Source: Onthovicinus sp900555545
GTDB taxonomy: Bacteria; Bacillota; Clostridia; Oscillospirales; Acutalibacteraceae
Assembly (NCBI GenBank): GCA_949296915.1
Contig: CASFPX010000006.1
Location: 1-64,000, forward strand
Length of the DNA: 64,000 bases
Direction: 5' to 3'
Shown here: positions 34,901-42,886 of the stretch, one piece after another
Layout: every line of letters starts with the position of its first letter
Position numbering within the stretch: the stretch's first letter is position 1
The notes under the pieces: generated by a model
Databases searched by the model: none
What the model saw: the letters and a program-made list of their open reading frames with translations, nothing else
What the model was told of the DNA's origin: nothing
Position numbers and translations under genes: made by a program

Positions 34901-34929
34901 ATTATAATATACCAGCCTTGAAAAATCAA
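34901..34929 (-). promoter_or_regulatory. Promoter of the second glycan operon
   Basis: On the minus strand: -35 TTGATT (34924-34929), 17-base spacer, perfect -10 TATAAT (34901-34906). The leader before ATG 34740 would be about 155 bases, long enough for regulation, although only a small CTTTCGTCTGAAAG hairpin is seen. Confidence 0.7.
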
Positions 34930-34966
34930 TACATGGCCCTATTTTGACGATGGGAGCCGGTTTGCA

Positions 34967-35005
34967 CCGAAAAATTCCCACCGGTCCATTTATTGAAACG
35001 GTGGG
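34967..35005 (-). terminator. feoAB terminator
   Basis: On the minus strand, arms CCCACCG (34999-35005) and CGGTGGG (34977-34983) are followed by AATTTTT. Confidence 0.75.
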
Positions 35006-35020
35006 AGAAAGAAAAGCGTT

Positions 35021-37060
35021 TTACACAAACAGGCGGCCGATCTGATACACGGCAAAGGTGACAACCCATGCCACAATCAGCTGAAAAGCGGCAGTGAAGA
35101 ACATCCATTTCCAGCTGTTTGACTCCTTGCGGATAGTGGCGAGCGTCGCAGCACAGGGAATGTACAGCAGGCAGAAGACCATCAGACAGAAGGCGTTGAG
35201 CGGGCCGAAACCGATGGAACCAAGCGTCGCGGCAAAAGACTGCATCCCGGCGGCGGAGGTGGCGTTCATCACGCCAAATAATACCGCGCAGCTGGATACG
35301 ACAACCTCCTTGGCGGAGATGCCTGCGATGAGCGCCACGATGATCTGCCAGAAGCCGAGCCCCACCGGCGCGAAGATGGGGACAAGCCATTTGCCGATAT
35401 AGGAGCCAAAGCTGCCGGACATATCGGCGGAATAGCCCTGCGGGCCAAAGTTGAGCAGCAGCCAGATGATCAGCGTTGCGATAAAGATCGTGGTTCCCGC
35501 CTTGGTCAGATAGTCCTTTACTTTTTCCCATACATAGATAAACACGGTGCGCGCACTGGGCGCCTTGTATTCCGGCAGTTCGATCAGCAGATAGTTGGGG
35601 CTCTTTTTCCGGTCGATCAGGTGCAGGATCGCCGTCACAGCGATGGCTACCAGAATACCGATCAGATACATGGAGTAGGCGACGATCATCGCCTTTTCGG
35701 CAAAGAACATCTCCGCAAACAGGATATAGATCGTCAGACGGGCACTGCAGCTCATAAACGGTGTGACCAGCATCACCTTATAGCGGTCCCGTTTGCTCTC
35801 CAGCGCGCGGGAGGCCATGATAGCGGGGACGGTGCACCCAAAGCCGAGGATCATAGGGATGAATGCGCGGCCGGAGAGGCCGAATTTGCTCATGATCCCC
35901 TCCATTACGTAGGCGACGCGCGCCATGTATCCGCTGTCCTCCAGCAGGGCCAGGGCCAGAAAGAGGATAAAAATATTGGGCAGGAATGTCAGAATAGTGC
36001 CGACGCCGCTGATAATACCATCGACAATCAGTGAGGTCAGGATTGTATTGGTGTGGATGGCTGCCAGAGCTTGCGCGACACTGTCGGAGAACCATCCGAC
36101 GCCGAGTTCAAAGTACCCCTTGATCCAGTCGCCCACGGTAAAGGTCAGGAAAAATACAACCGCCATGATCGCGAGAAAGGCGGGGATCCCCCAGATCCGG
36201 TGTGTCAGCACCCGGTCCACCTTTTCCGTCAGCTGGTCCTGCCGCTGTTTGTGGATGAGGACTTCGTCGATGATTTCGGAGATGAAATCGTATTTTTCGT
36301 TGATGATCTCGGATTCATAATTGCGGTCAAGGATGCCGCTCAGATCTACGGGATACCGGTCTTTGATCTCTTTATCGTTTTCCAGCAACTTGATTGCGTA
36401 CCAACGGTAGTTTTTCAGATCTGGGTATTTTTTGCGCAGGGCGTCAATGATAAAATCAATTTTATCCTCAATCTCGTCCCGGTAGACCATGGCATATTCC
36501 CGATGGTGATCATGCTGATGCCGGGAGGTGTAGGTGTGCTCGTGAATCAACTGATCGTGCGGGTGGTTCCGATGGTGGGCTGCCGCATGGAGCAGGGATT
36601 CAAGCCCCGTACGCTTGCGGGCGGAGACGGGAATCACCGGGATGCCGAGCATTTCAGGCAGGCGGTGCATGTCGATTTCCATACCGCGCTTCCGGACGAT
36701 ATCCATCATGTTCAGCGCGAGGACAACCGGCTTCCCAAGTTCCAGCAGCTGGAGCGTCAGGTACAAGCTGCGCTCAAGCGCGGAGGCGTCTACGACGTTG
36801 ATGATAACGTCCACCTCGTCGCTGAGGATAAACTGGCGGGAGACCTGCTCCTCCATGGTGTAGGAGGTCAGGCTGTATGTACCGGGCAGATCCACCAGCC
36901 GGATGTTCAGGTTGTGGCTGCGCACAGCGCCCTCCACCTTTTCCACTGTGACGCCGGGCCAGTTGGCCACCTTCAGGTTGGCCCCGGTGTAGGCGTTGAA
37001 GAGCGTTGTCTTGCCGCAGTTGGGGTTGCCAATGAACCCAATGGTCATATCCTGTTTCAC
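35021..37060 (-). CDS. feoB: Ferrous iron transporter FeoB with His-rich insert
   Basis: About 679 residues. GTG 37060 is favoured because it overlaps feoA by four bases (GTGA) and has GAGGTG seven bases upstream; GTG 37069 and ATG 37048 are alternatives. The cytosolic G domain has GNPNCGKTTLFN (G1), DLPGTYSL (G3) and LALNMMD (G4). A histidine-rich stretch with 11 His in 30 residues follows (codons at 36500-36589). The membrane part contains two gate domains and ends in a short hydrophobic tail. It imports Fe(II) under anaerobic conditions together with FeoA. Confidence 0.95.
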   Translation of the reverse strand: MKQDMTIGFIGNPNCGKTTLFNAYTGANLKVANWPGVTVEKVEGAVRSHNLNIRLVDLPGTYSLTSYTMEEQVSRQFILSDEVDVIINVVDASALERSLYLTLQLLELGKPVVLALNMMDIVRKRGMEIDMHRLPEMLGIPVIPVSARKRTGLESLLHAAAHHRNHPHDQLIHEHTYTSRHQHDHHREYAMVYRDEIEDKIDFIIDALRKKYPDLKNYRWYAIKLLENDKEIKDRYPVDLSGILDRNYESEIINEKYDFISEIIDEVLIHKQRQDQLTEKVDRVLTHRIWGIPAFLAIMAVVFFLTFTVGDWIKGYFELGVGWFSDSVAQALAAIHTNTILTSLIVDGIISGVGTILTFLPNIFILFLALALLEDSGYMARVAYVMEGIMSKFGLSGRAFIPMILGFGCTVPAIMASRALESKRDRYKVMLVTPFMSCSARLTIYILFAEMFFAEKAMIVAYSMYLIGILVAIAVTAILHLIDRKKSPNYLLIELPEYKAPSARTVFIYVWEKVKDYLTKAGTTIFIATLIIWLLLNFGPQGYSADMSGSFGSYIGKWLVPIFAPVGLGFWQIIVALIAGISAKEVVVSSCAVLFGVMNATSAAGMQSFAATLGSIGFGPLNAFCLMVFCLLYIPCAATLATIRKESNSWKWMFFTAAFQLIVAWVVTFAVYQIGRLFV

Positions 37061-37281
37061 GCCGCACACCTCACTCGGATATTTTTTGTGATGTTATAAC
37101 CCAGGGCAAAGCGCGTGCCGCGCAGCTTGATAATCAAAATGCCCCGGCCCTTTCGGTTGATGACGGAGATTTTAGTCCCGATCGTCATTCCGAGCGCCTC
37201 CAGACGGTGTTCCATCTCCACGGGCAGCGCGATCTGTTCAATCGCATAACAGGATCCCGGCTTGCCATCGCTCAATTGCAT
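37057..37281 (-). CDS. feoA: Ferrous iron transport protein FeoA
   Basis: A 74-residue SH3-like protein: VEMEHRLEALGMTIGTKISV and IKLRGTRFALGYNITKNIRV match FeoA over the full length. It overlaps feoB by four bases. A terminator of the upstream copper operon lies 23 bases before it, and I found no clear promoter in the 35 bases between, so its own promoter may overlap that terminator or rely on readthrough. Confidence 0.93.
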   Translation of the reverse strand: MQLSDGKPGSCYAIEQIALPVEMEHRLEALGMTIGTKISVINRKGRGILIIKLRGTRFALGYNITKNIRVRCAA

Positions 37282-37303
37282 GTTTATCCCTCACTTTACG
37301 CCA

Positions 37304-37344
37304 AAAAGATAAAAAGTGGAGCGGCTGGGCTCCTGCCGCTCCAC
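37304..37344 (-). terminator. Terminator of the copA-csoR operon
   Basis: Ten-base perfect arms GTGGAGCGGC (37316-37325) and GCCGCTCCAC (37335-37344), then on the minus strand TTTTTATCTTTTT. Confidence 0.9.
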
Positions 37345-37373
37345 GGGATACCTCAATATAATAAATGATAGCA

Positions 37374-37637
37374 CTATTGCGCCATTTTTTCAAGCAGTTG
37401 GAGTGCCTCCTCCAGTTTGGGATTTGGCCGGTCCGTCTCCAGTGCCTCGCGTACACAGTTGCGGATGTGAGCCTGCAGGATCTGCTGGTTGGCGCTCTTG
37501 AGGAGGGACTGAGTCGCCATGAGCTGATTGGAGATATCCACACAGTAGCGGTCCTCCTCTATCATTTTCAGGATGCCGTCCAGCTGCCCGCGGGCGATTT
37601 TCAGCTTGTGCGTGACAGACGCCTTATCCGCCCTCAT
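37374..37637 (-). CDS. csoR: Copper-sensing repressor CsoR
   Basis: An 87-residue all-helical DUF156 regulator. The Cu(I) ligands of CsoR are in place: Cys 32, His 57 and Cys 61 (YCVD, QAHIRNC), which separates it from RcnR- and CstR-type relatives. The start overlaps the end of copA by four bases, so repressor and exporter are coupled. It should bind the operator at 40274-40288 and release it when Cu(I) is bound. Confidence 0.93.
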   Translation of the reverse strand: MRADKASVTHKLKIARGQLDGILKMIEEDRYCVDISNQLMATQSLLKSANQQILQAHIRNCVREALETDRPNPKLEEALQLLEKMAQ

Positions 37638-37846
37638 GCGTCCTCAATCCCTGTCACTTCGTATCCCGCTTCCTTGACAGCCGCTGTGAGCTGTTCCCCG
37701 GAAAGATCCCCTCCGGTGACAACGGCGTTCTTCCCCTCCAGGCTCACCTCAACACCGGTGACACCCGGCACGGCGGTCAGGGCGTCCTGTACGTGTTTGA
37801 CGCAGTGGGCGCACATCATCCCTTCGATTTGAATAACTTTCTTCAT
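37634..37846 (-). CDS. Possible internally initiated CopZ-like copper chaperone
   Basis: An in-frame start inside copA at 37846 (or ATG 37849) is preceded by GGGAG at eight (or five) bases. It would yield a 70-residue CopZ-like protein, MKKVIQIEGMMCAHC..., the normal size of a CopZ chaperone. The sequence supports the start signal; whether a separate protein is made is inference. Confidence 0.4.
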   Translation of the reverse strand: MKKVIQIEGMMCAHCVKHVQDALTAVPGVTGVEVSLEGKNAVVTGGDLSGEQLTAAVKEAGYEVTGIEDA

Positions 37847-40228
37847 CATAAACACTCCCTTATTTTTCTGCTCCGGCGCCTCAATCGTAAAGGTGCGGAG
37901 CGCATTGTCAATAGAAAGACCAGTTGTATCCTCCCCGGACTGCTGATGTTTCGGTTTGAAAAAGCGCAGCCGAAGGGCGTTCGATACGACGAATACGGAG
38001 CTGAAGCTCATCGCCAATGCGCCGATCATCGGGCTGAGCTTGAGCCCGAATGCGGGAAAAAAGACACCCGCGGCAATTGGGATGCCGATCGTGTTGTAAA
38101 AAAACGCCCAGAACAGGTTCTGCCTGATGTTTCGGATGACGGATCGGCTCAGTTGGATGGCAGTTGCCACGTCCGCCAGGTTGCTCTTCATCAGTACCAC
38201 GTCGGCGGACTCGATGGCGATGTCCGTTCCCGCACCGATGGCGATGCCAACATCTGTGCGGGCGAGGGCCGGGGCGTCGTTGATCCCGTCGCCCACCATG
38301 GCGACCTTTTGGCCACTCTCTTGCAGGCGGCGGATTTCCTGTTCCTTATCCTGCGGCAGGACTTCCGCGATCACGCGGTCCACCCCAACCTGATGCTGGA
38401 TGGCATGGGCTGTTTTTTCATTGTCGCCGGTGAGCATCACCGTTTTGATTCCCATCAGTCGGAGCTCAGCAATGGCGCTGCGGCTGCTCGGTTTGACTGG
38501 ATCAGCCGCTGCGATGAGACCGATCAGCCGCCCATTGCAGAGGAAGAAGAGCGGTGTCTTTCCGGCTTCGGCCAGCGCCGCCTCCTGCTGTGCCAAGTTC
38601 GATGAGTAGATCCCTTCGCGCTCAAGCAGGCGGCGATTCCCGGCCTGACAGTACATCCCGTCCACTTTACCCTCAATCCCCTGTCCAGGGATTTGGGCAA
38701 AGTCTGTCACGGGGAGCAGCGCAACCTTTTGCTGCTCGGCTTCGGCGGTGATGGCCTCCGCCAGTGGGTGCTCGGACATCTTTTCGAGCGAGGCAGCGAT
38801 TTGCAGCAGACGCTGTGCACCGACGCCGTGCACTGCGCCGATGTCTGTGACCACAGGCTTACCCTGTGTGATCGTCCCCGTCTTGTCGAGCACTACGGTT
38901 TTGACGCTGTGTGCAGTCTCCAGTGCCTGCGCGGATTTGAACAGGATGCCGTTGGATGCGCCCCTGCCGGTACCCACCATGATGGCGGTTGGCGTTGCAA
39001 GCCCAAGGGCGCACGGGCAGGAGATCACCAGCACGGAGATGCCGATGGACAGGGCAAATTCAAAGCCATATCCCGCGATCAGCCAGGCGATGGTGGCAAT
39101 CACGGCGATCACGATGACTGCGGGAACAAATACGCCGCTCACCTTGTCGGCCAGCTTGGCAATAGGCGCTTTGGAGCTGGTGGCTTCGTCCACCAGCTTT
39201 ACAATCTGGGAGAGCGCCGTATCCTCACCGACCTTGGTCGCCTGCATCTTAAAATACCCGGACTTATTGATCGTCGCGCCGATGACGGTGTCGCCAGGCT
39301 GCTTTTCCACGGGGATGGATTCGCCCGTCAGGGCGGATTCGTCCACGGAGGAGGTCCCCTCCGTCACAATACCGTCCACGGGTACGGATTTCCCGGCCTT
39401 GACGATTAGAATATCACCAGAGCGGACTTCCTCCACGGGGATCTCAAGCTCCTGACCGTCGCGGATCACAGTGGCAGTCTTGGGGGCCAGATCCATCAGC
39501 CGGGTGATGGCGTCGGACGTCTTTCCTTTGGCGCGCGCCTCGAAAAACTTGCCCAGGGTGATAAGCGTCAAGATCATGCCGGCGGACTCAAAGTACAGAT
39601 CCATCATAAAGTGATGTACCGTCTCCATGTCGCCATGGCCGAGACCGAAGCTGATCTTAAACATGGCATAGATCCCATACACGATTGCAGCGCCGGAGCC
39701 AATGGCGATCAGGGAATCCATGTTCGGCGCGCCGTGAAACAGGGTCTTAAAACCCTGACGGTAAAATTTGGCGTTGACAATCACGATCGGAAGCAGGAGC
39801 AGGAAGAGCACCAGAGAGAACGTCATCGCGTTTGCCTCTCCCAGCAGGAAGCTGGGGAGCGGCCAGTTCATCATGTGCCCCATGGAGATGTAAAAGAGCG
39901 GCACGGCAAAGATTGCGGAGACGATCAACCGGGTGCGCACGCGCCGGTACTCCTGCCGGGCGATGGCGTTGGGATCTCTTTTGGGGCCGGGATTCCCAGT
40001 TGTGGAGGCTTTGGACTCCTGGACGGCGGCGCCATAGCCCGCCTTTTCCACGGAGGAGATGATCGATTGCTCGCTGGCCACTGCCTCGTCAAAGGTGACA
40101 GTCATGCTGTTTTTCAACAGATTGACGGTGACCTCCTGTACGCCGGAGGTGGCTGCCACACTCTTCTCCACGCGGGCGGAGCAGGCGGCGCATGTCATGC
40201 CGGTGACATCGAAACATTCCTTTTTCAT
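37634..40228 (-). CDS. copA: Copper-exporting P-type ATPase CopA with C-terminal CopZ-like domain
   Basis: An 864-residue P1B-type ATPase. An N-terminal heavy-metal domain carries MTCAAC at 11-16. Transmembrane segments follow, with the transport motif CPC at 404-406, the phosphorylation site DKTGT at 448-452 and a late GDGINDAPAL hinge. After the last membrane pair comes a linker and a second heavy-metal domain (residues 795-864) with MMCAHC. That domain has its own Met-Lys-Lys start and a good internal ribosome binding site (AAGGGAG), and resembles the separate chaperone CopZ. It exports Cu(I). It is cotranscribed with csoR. Confidence 0.95.
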   Translation of the reverse strand: MKKECFDVTGMTCAACSARVEKSVAATSGVQEVTVNLLKNSMTVTFDEAVASEQSIISSVEKAGYGAAVQESKASTTGNPGPKRDPNAIARQEYRRVRTRLIVSAIFAVPLFYISMGHMMNWPLPSFLLGEANAMTFSLVLFLLLLPIVIVNAKFYRQGFKTLFHGAPNMDSLIAIGSGAAIVYGIYAMFKISFGLGHGDMETVHHFMMDLYFESAGMILTLITLGKFFEARAKGKTSDAITRLMDLAPKTATVIRDGQELEIPVEEVRSGDILIVKAGKSVPVDGIVTEGTSSVDESALTGESIPVEKQPGDTVIGATINKSGYFKMQATKVGEDTALSQIVKLVDEATSSKAPIAKLADKVSGVFVPAVIVIAVIATIAWLIAGYGFEFALSIGISVLVISCPCALGLATPTAIMVGTGRGASNGILFKSAQALETAHSVKTVVLDKTGTITQGKPVVTDIGAVHGVGAQRLLQIAASLEKMSEHPLAEAITAEAEQQKVALLPVTDFAQIPGQGIEGKVDGMYCQAGNRRLLEREGIYSSNLAQQEAALAEAGKTPLFFLCNGRLIGLIAAADPVKPSSRSAIAELRLMGIKTVMLTGDNEKTAHAIQHQVGVDRVIAEVLPQDKEQEIRRLQESGQKVAMVGDGINDAPALARTDVGIAIGAGTDIAIESADVVLMKSNLADVATAIQLSRSVIRNIRQNLFWAFFYNTIGIPIAAGVFFPAFGLKLSPMIGALAMSFSSVFVVSNALRLRFFKPKHQQSGEDTTGLSIDNALRTFTIEAPEQKNKGVFMMKKVIQIEGMMCAHCVKHVQDALTAVPGVTGVEVSLEGKNAVVTGGDLSGEQLTAAVKEAGYEVTGIEDA

Positions 40229-40273
40229 CTATAAAAACCTTCTTTCGGACGTGGATGCGCAGGACAATTACAG

Positions 40274-40288
40274 TACCCCGGTAGGGTA
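40274..40288 (-). promoter_or_regulatory. CsoR operator upstream of copA
   Basis: The minus strand reads TACCCTACCGGGGTA, a GC-tract inverted repeat matching the known CsoR box type of copZA promoters in Bacillus (TACCCTACGGGGGTA). It lies 46 bases upstream of the copA start. Confidence 0.85.
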
Positions 40289-40473
40289 TTAAGAGCCTAA
40301 AATACCGTTCCCTTCTACTGTATCTCACACAGGCGGCATTTATACCGTTTGCTTTTTAATCATACCTCTTTGGTGGGGAAATGTCAAGGGCGAAGTTGCA
40401 CCAAATTGTTGAGGGAAAATTCTTTGTTATGTTTTTAACAAATATGCAATCTAAAAAATGGAAACTTTGCGAA

Positions 40474-40502
40474 TTGATTTTAAAATTGCCCCGCGCTATA
40501 CT
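40474..40502 (+). promoter_or_regulatory. Promoter of the DapB-like dehydrogenase gene
   Basis: -35 TTGATT (40474-40479), 17-base spacer, -10 TATACT (40497-40502). Confidence 0.7.
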
Positions 40503-40566
40503 AAAGGCGATCGCAGATGGGTATACTGTCTGTGGTGAATTTAAATTTCAAAGCGAGGGATCAAGC

Positions 40567-41604
40567 ATGATGAATCGAGAGAAAATTCGTGTAGTCCAGT
40601 ATGGCTGCGGAAAGATGGCAAAATACACCTTGCGCTATCTGTACGAGAAGGGCGCGGAGATCGTCGGTGCCATTGATGTGAATCCCGAGATCGTCGGGAT
40701 GGATGTGGGCGATTATGCCGGATTGGGTGTCAAACTGAATGTGCCCATCAGCAGCGACGCGGACGCCGTCCTAGACGCGTGCGATGCGGATATCGCCGTT
40801 GTGACGCTTTTCAGCTTTATGAGCGATGTGCAGGAGCACTTTGAAAAATGCCTCTCCCGTGGGATCAATGTGGTCACCACGTGCGAGGAGGCCATCTACC
40901 CGTGGACAACATCATCCGCCATCACAAACCGGCTCGATAAAATGGCCAAGGAGAACGGTTGCACCATCGCCGGCACCGGGATGCAGGATATTTTCTGGGT
41001 CAACTGGATCGGTACCGTTGCGGGCGCTGTCCACCGGATTGATAAGATTGAGGGCGCCGTCAGCTACAACGTGGAGGACTACGGCCTTGCGCTGGCAAAC
41101 GCCCACGGCGTAGGGATGACCCCGGAGGAGTTCGAAGAGAAGATCGCCCATCCCACCACATTAGAGCCCTCCTACGTCTGGAACTCCAACGAGGCGTTGT
41201 GCAACAAGCTCGGCCTGACGATCAAATCCAACACGCAGAAGTGCGTGCCCTATTTTTATGATAAAGACCTCTGGTGCGAGACGACCGGTCAGACGATCCC
41301 CAAGGGCAACTGCATCGGTATGAGCGCTGTTGTCACGACAGAGACCTTCCAGGGCCCGGTGATCGAGACGCAGTGTATCGGTAAGGTCTACGGCCCGGAC
41401 GACGGCGATATGTGTGACTGGAAGATCACCGGCGAGCCGGATACGGTCTTTACGCTCAAAAAGCCGGATACCCCGGCGCATACCTGTGCGTCTGTCGTCA
41501 ACAGGATCCCAACGATCCTCAACGCGCCGGCAGGCTATATCACTGCGGAAAAACTCGACGAGCTGGAATATCTGGCCTGGCCCATGCATCTGTATGTGGA
41601 TTGA
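40567..41604 (+). CDS. DapB-like NAD(P)-dependent amino-acid dehydrogenase (2,4-diaminopentanoate dehydrogenase type)
   Basis: A 345-residue protein; ATG 40567 with GAGGGA upstream is used, because an open frame extends 62 codons further into promoter DNA. The N-terminal Rossmann motif is VVQYGCGKMAKYTLRYL and GAIDVNPEIVGMDVG follows. The later CEEAIYPWTT, TGMQDIFWVNW and VEDYGLALANAHGVGMT segments fit the Ord/DapB-like family that includes 2,4-diaminopentanoate dehydrogenase of ornithine fermentation. No other ornithine-fermentation genes are present here, so the substrate stays open. It is transcribed alone. Confidence 0.75.
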   Translation: MMNREKIRVVQYGCGKMAKYTLRYLYEKGAEIVGAIDVNPEIVGMDVGDYAGLGVKLNVPISSDADAVLDACDADIAVVTLFSFMSDVQEHFEKCLSRGINVVTTCEEAIYPWTTSSAITNRLDKMAKENGCTIAGTGMQDIFWVNWIGTVAGAVHRIDKIEGAVSYNVEDYGLALANAHGVGMTPEEFEEKIAHPTTLEPSYVWNSNEALCNKLGLTIKSNTQKCVPYFYDKDLWCETTGQTIPKGNCIGMSAVVTTETFQGPVIETQCIGKVYGPDDGDMCDWKITGEPDTVFTLKKPDTPAHTCASVVNRIPTILNAPAGYITAEKLDELEYLAWPMHLYVD

Positions 41605-41625
41605 TAGCGGTTTACCAGGCATTTG

Positions 41626-41651
41626 GCGCCCCGGCAATCCGGGGCGCTTTT
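41626..41651 (+). terminator. Terminator after the DapB-like gene
   Basis: Arms GCGCCCCGG (41626-41634) and CCGGGGCGC (41639-41647), loop CAAT, then TTTTG. Confidence 0.85.
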
Positions 41652-41660
41652 GTGTTCTAT

Positions 41661-41690
41661 TTGACAGCGCTTCCTATGACCGGGTATAAT
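41661..41690 (+). promoter_or_regulatory. mutY promoter, consensus boxes
   Basis: Perfect -35 TTGACA (41661-41666) and perfect -10 TATAAT (41685-41690), with an 18-base spacer. Confidence 0.85.
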
Positions 41691-41718
41691 AGGGGGACAA
41701 AAAGAATGGGGGTACCAT

Positions 41719-42798
41719 ATGGCGAGGGGAAATGTCTTCAACACGAGCGGTTTTGAACTGGAGAAAATCGTTATGCCGCTGTTGGACTGGTATGCTGTCA
41801 GCAAACGCGTCCTGCCCTGGCGGGAAAATACGGATCCATACCGGGTGTGGGTATCCGAGATTATGCTGCAGCAGACGCGGGTGGACACAGTGATTCCCTA
41901 TTATAACCGATTTCTGGAGCGCCTGCCCGATATCCAAAGCCTGGCGCAGGTTCCGGAGGAGGAATTGCTCAAGCTGTGGGAGGGGCTCGGCTATTATTCC
42001 CGCGTACGGAATATGCAACGTGCAGCCCGCGTTGTGGTAAAGGACTTTGACGGTAAATTCCCCGTATCGTATCGGGATATACAGTCCCTTCCGGGGATTG
42101 GGCCCTATACGGCCGGTGCGATCTCCTCCATTGCTTTTGAGCAGCCTGTCCCCGCGGTGGACGGTAATGTGATGCGTGTTCTCTCCCGGATTACGGAGAG
42201 CAGGGCTGATATTGCGGATCCATCAGTTAAACGACAGATGACGGCCGCCCTGGCGGATATTTATCCTGCCGGAAGGTGCGGAGATTTTACCCAAAGCCTG
42301 ATGGAGTTAGGGGCGATCATTTGCCTGCCAAGCGGCGCGCCCCTGTGTGCCCGCTGCCCGTTGAATGGGCTCTGCCGGGCGTACCGTTCGGGGACACAGA
42401 TGGATTATCCCGTCCAGGCGCCCAAGCCGGAACGCCGGAAGGAGACCAAAACTGTTCTACTGCTCTGCTGTGGCAATGATGTGGCACTGCGCAGGCGGCC
42501 GGAAGGCGGGTTGCTCGGCGGTCTGTGGGAGTTCCCGTGCCTGGAGGGGGAGATGACACCTGATCAGATTCGGGCTGATCTGTCGGAGAGAGGGATCCAT
42601 ACGCTGTCTGTTGAAAAGGCCGGAACCCAGCGCCATATTTTTACGCATATTGAGTGGAGGATGCAGGCCTATCGCGTGCAGTGCCCGGAGCGGGCGGAGG
42701 GGCTGCGGTGGGTGACGCGCGCGGCACTCGAGGAGCAGGTTGCGCTCCCCACTGCGTTTAAAAAACTTTGCCGCTATCTGGTGGCCGTACAATCTTAA
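41719..42798 (+). CDS. mutY: A/G-specific adenine glycosylase MutY
   Basis: A 359-residue DNA-repair enzyme. VWVSEIMLQQTRVDTVIPYY carries the catalytic Glu, LPGIGPYTAGAI is the helix-hairpin-helix and VPAVDGNVMRV holds the catalytic Asp. The 4Fe-4S loop is C202-x7-C210-x2-C213-x5-C219, one residue longer in the first gap than the usual C-x6-C. The C-terminal NUDIX-like domain (residues from about 235) recognises 8-oxoG. It removes A opposite 8-oxoG. It is transcribed alone from a strong promoter. Confidence 0.95.
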   Translation: MARGNVFNTSGFELEKIVMPLLDWYAVSKRVLPWRENTDPYRVWVSEIMLQQTRVDTVIPYYNRFLERLPDIQSLAQVPEEELLKLWEGLGYYSRVRNMQRAARVVVKDFDGKFPVSYRDIQSLPGIGPYTAGAISSIAFEQPVPAVDGNVMRVLSRITESRADIADPSVKRQMTAALADIYPAGRCGDFTQSLMELGAIICLPSGAPLCARCPLNGLCRAYRSGTQMDYPVQAPKPERRKETKTVLLLCCGNDVALRRRPEGGLLGGLWEFPCLEGEMTPDQIRADLSERGIHTLSVEKAGTQRHIFTHIEWRMQAYRVQCPERAEGLRWVTRAALEEQVALPTAFKKLCRYLVAVQS

Positions 42799-42815
42799 AA
42801 TCAAAAATATCAGCC

Positions 42816-42848
42816 AAACAGCGCCGGACCTTAAATCCGGCGCTGTTT
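42816..42848. terminator. Bidirectional terminator between mutY and gdhA
   Basis: Thirteen-base arms AAACAGCGCCGGA (42816-42828) and TCCGGCGCTGTTT (42836-42848) serve two convergent genes. Confidence 0.85.
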
Positions 42849-42886
42849 GACTGATTTATGGGGAGAGAAAGAATAAGCAGTTGGAA

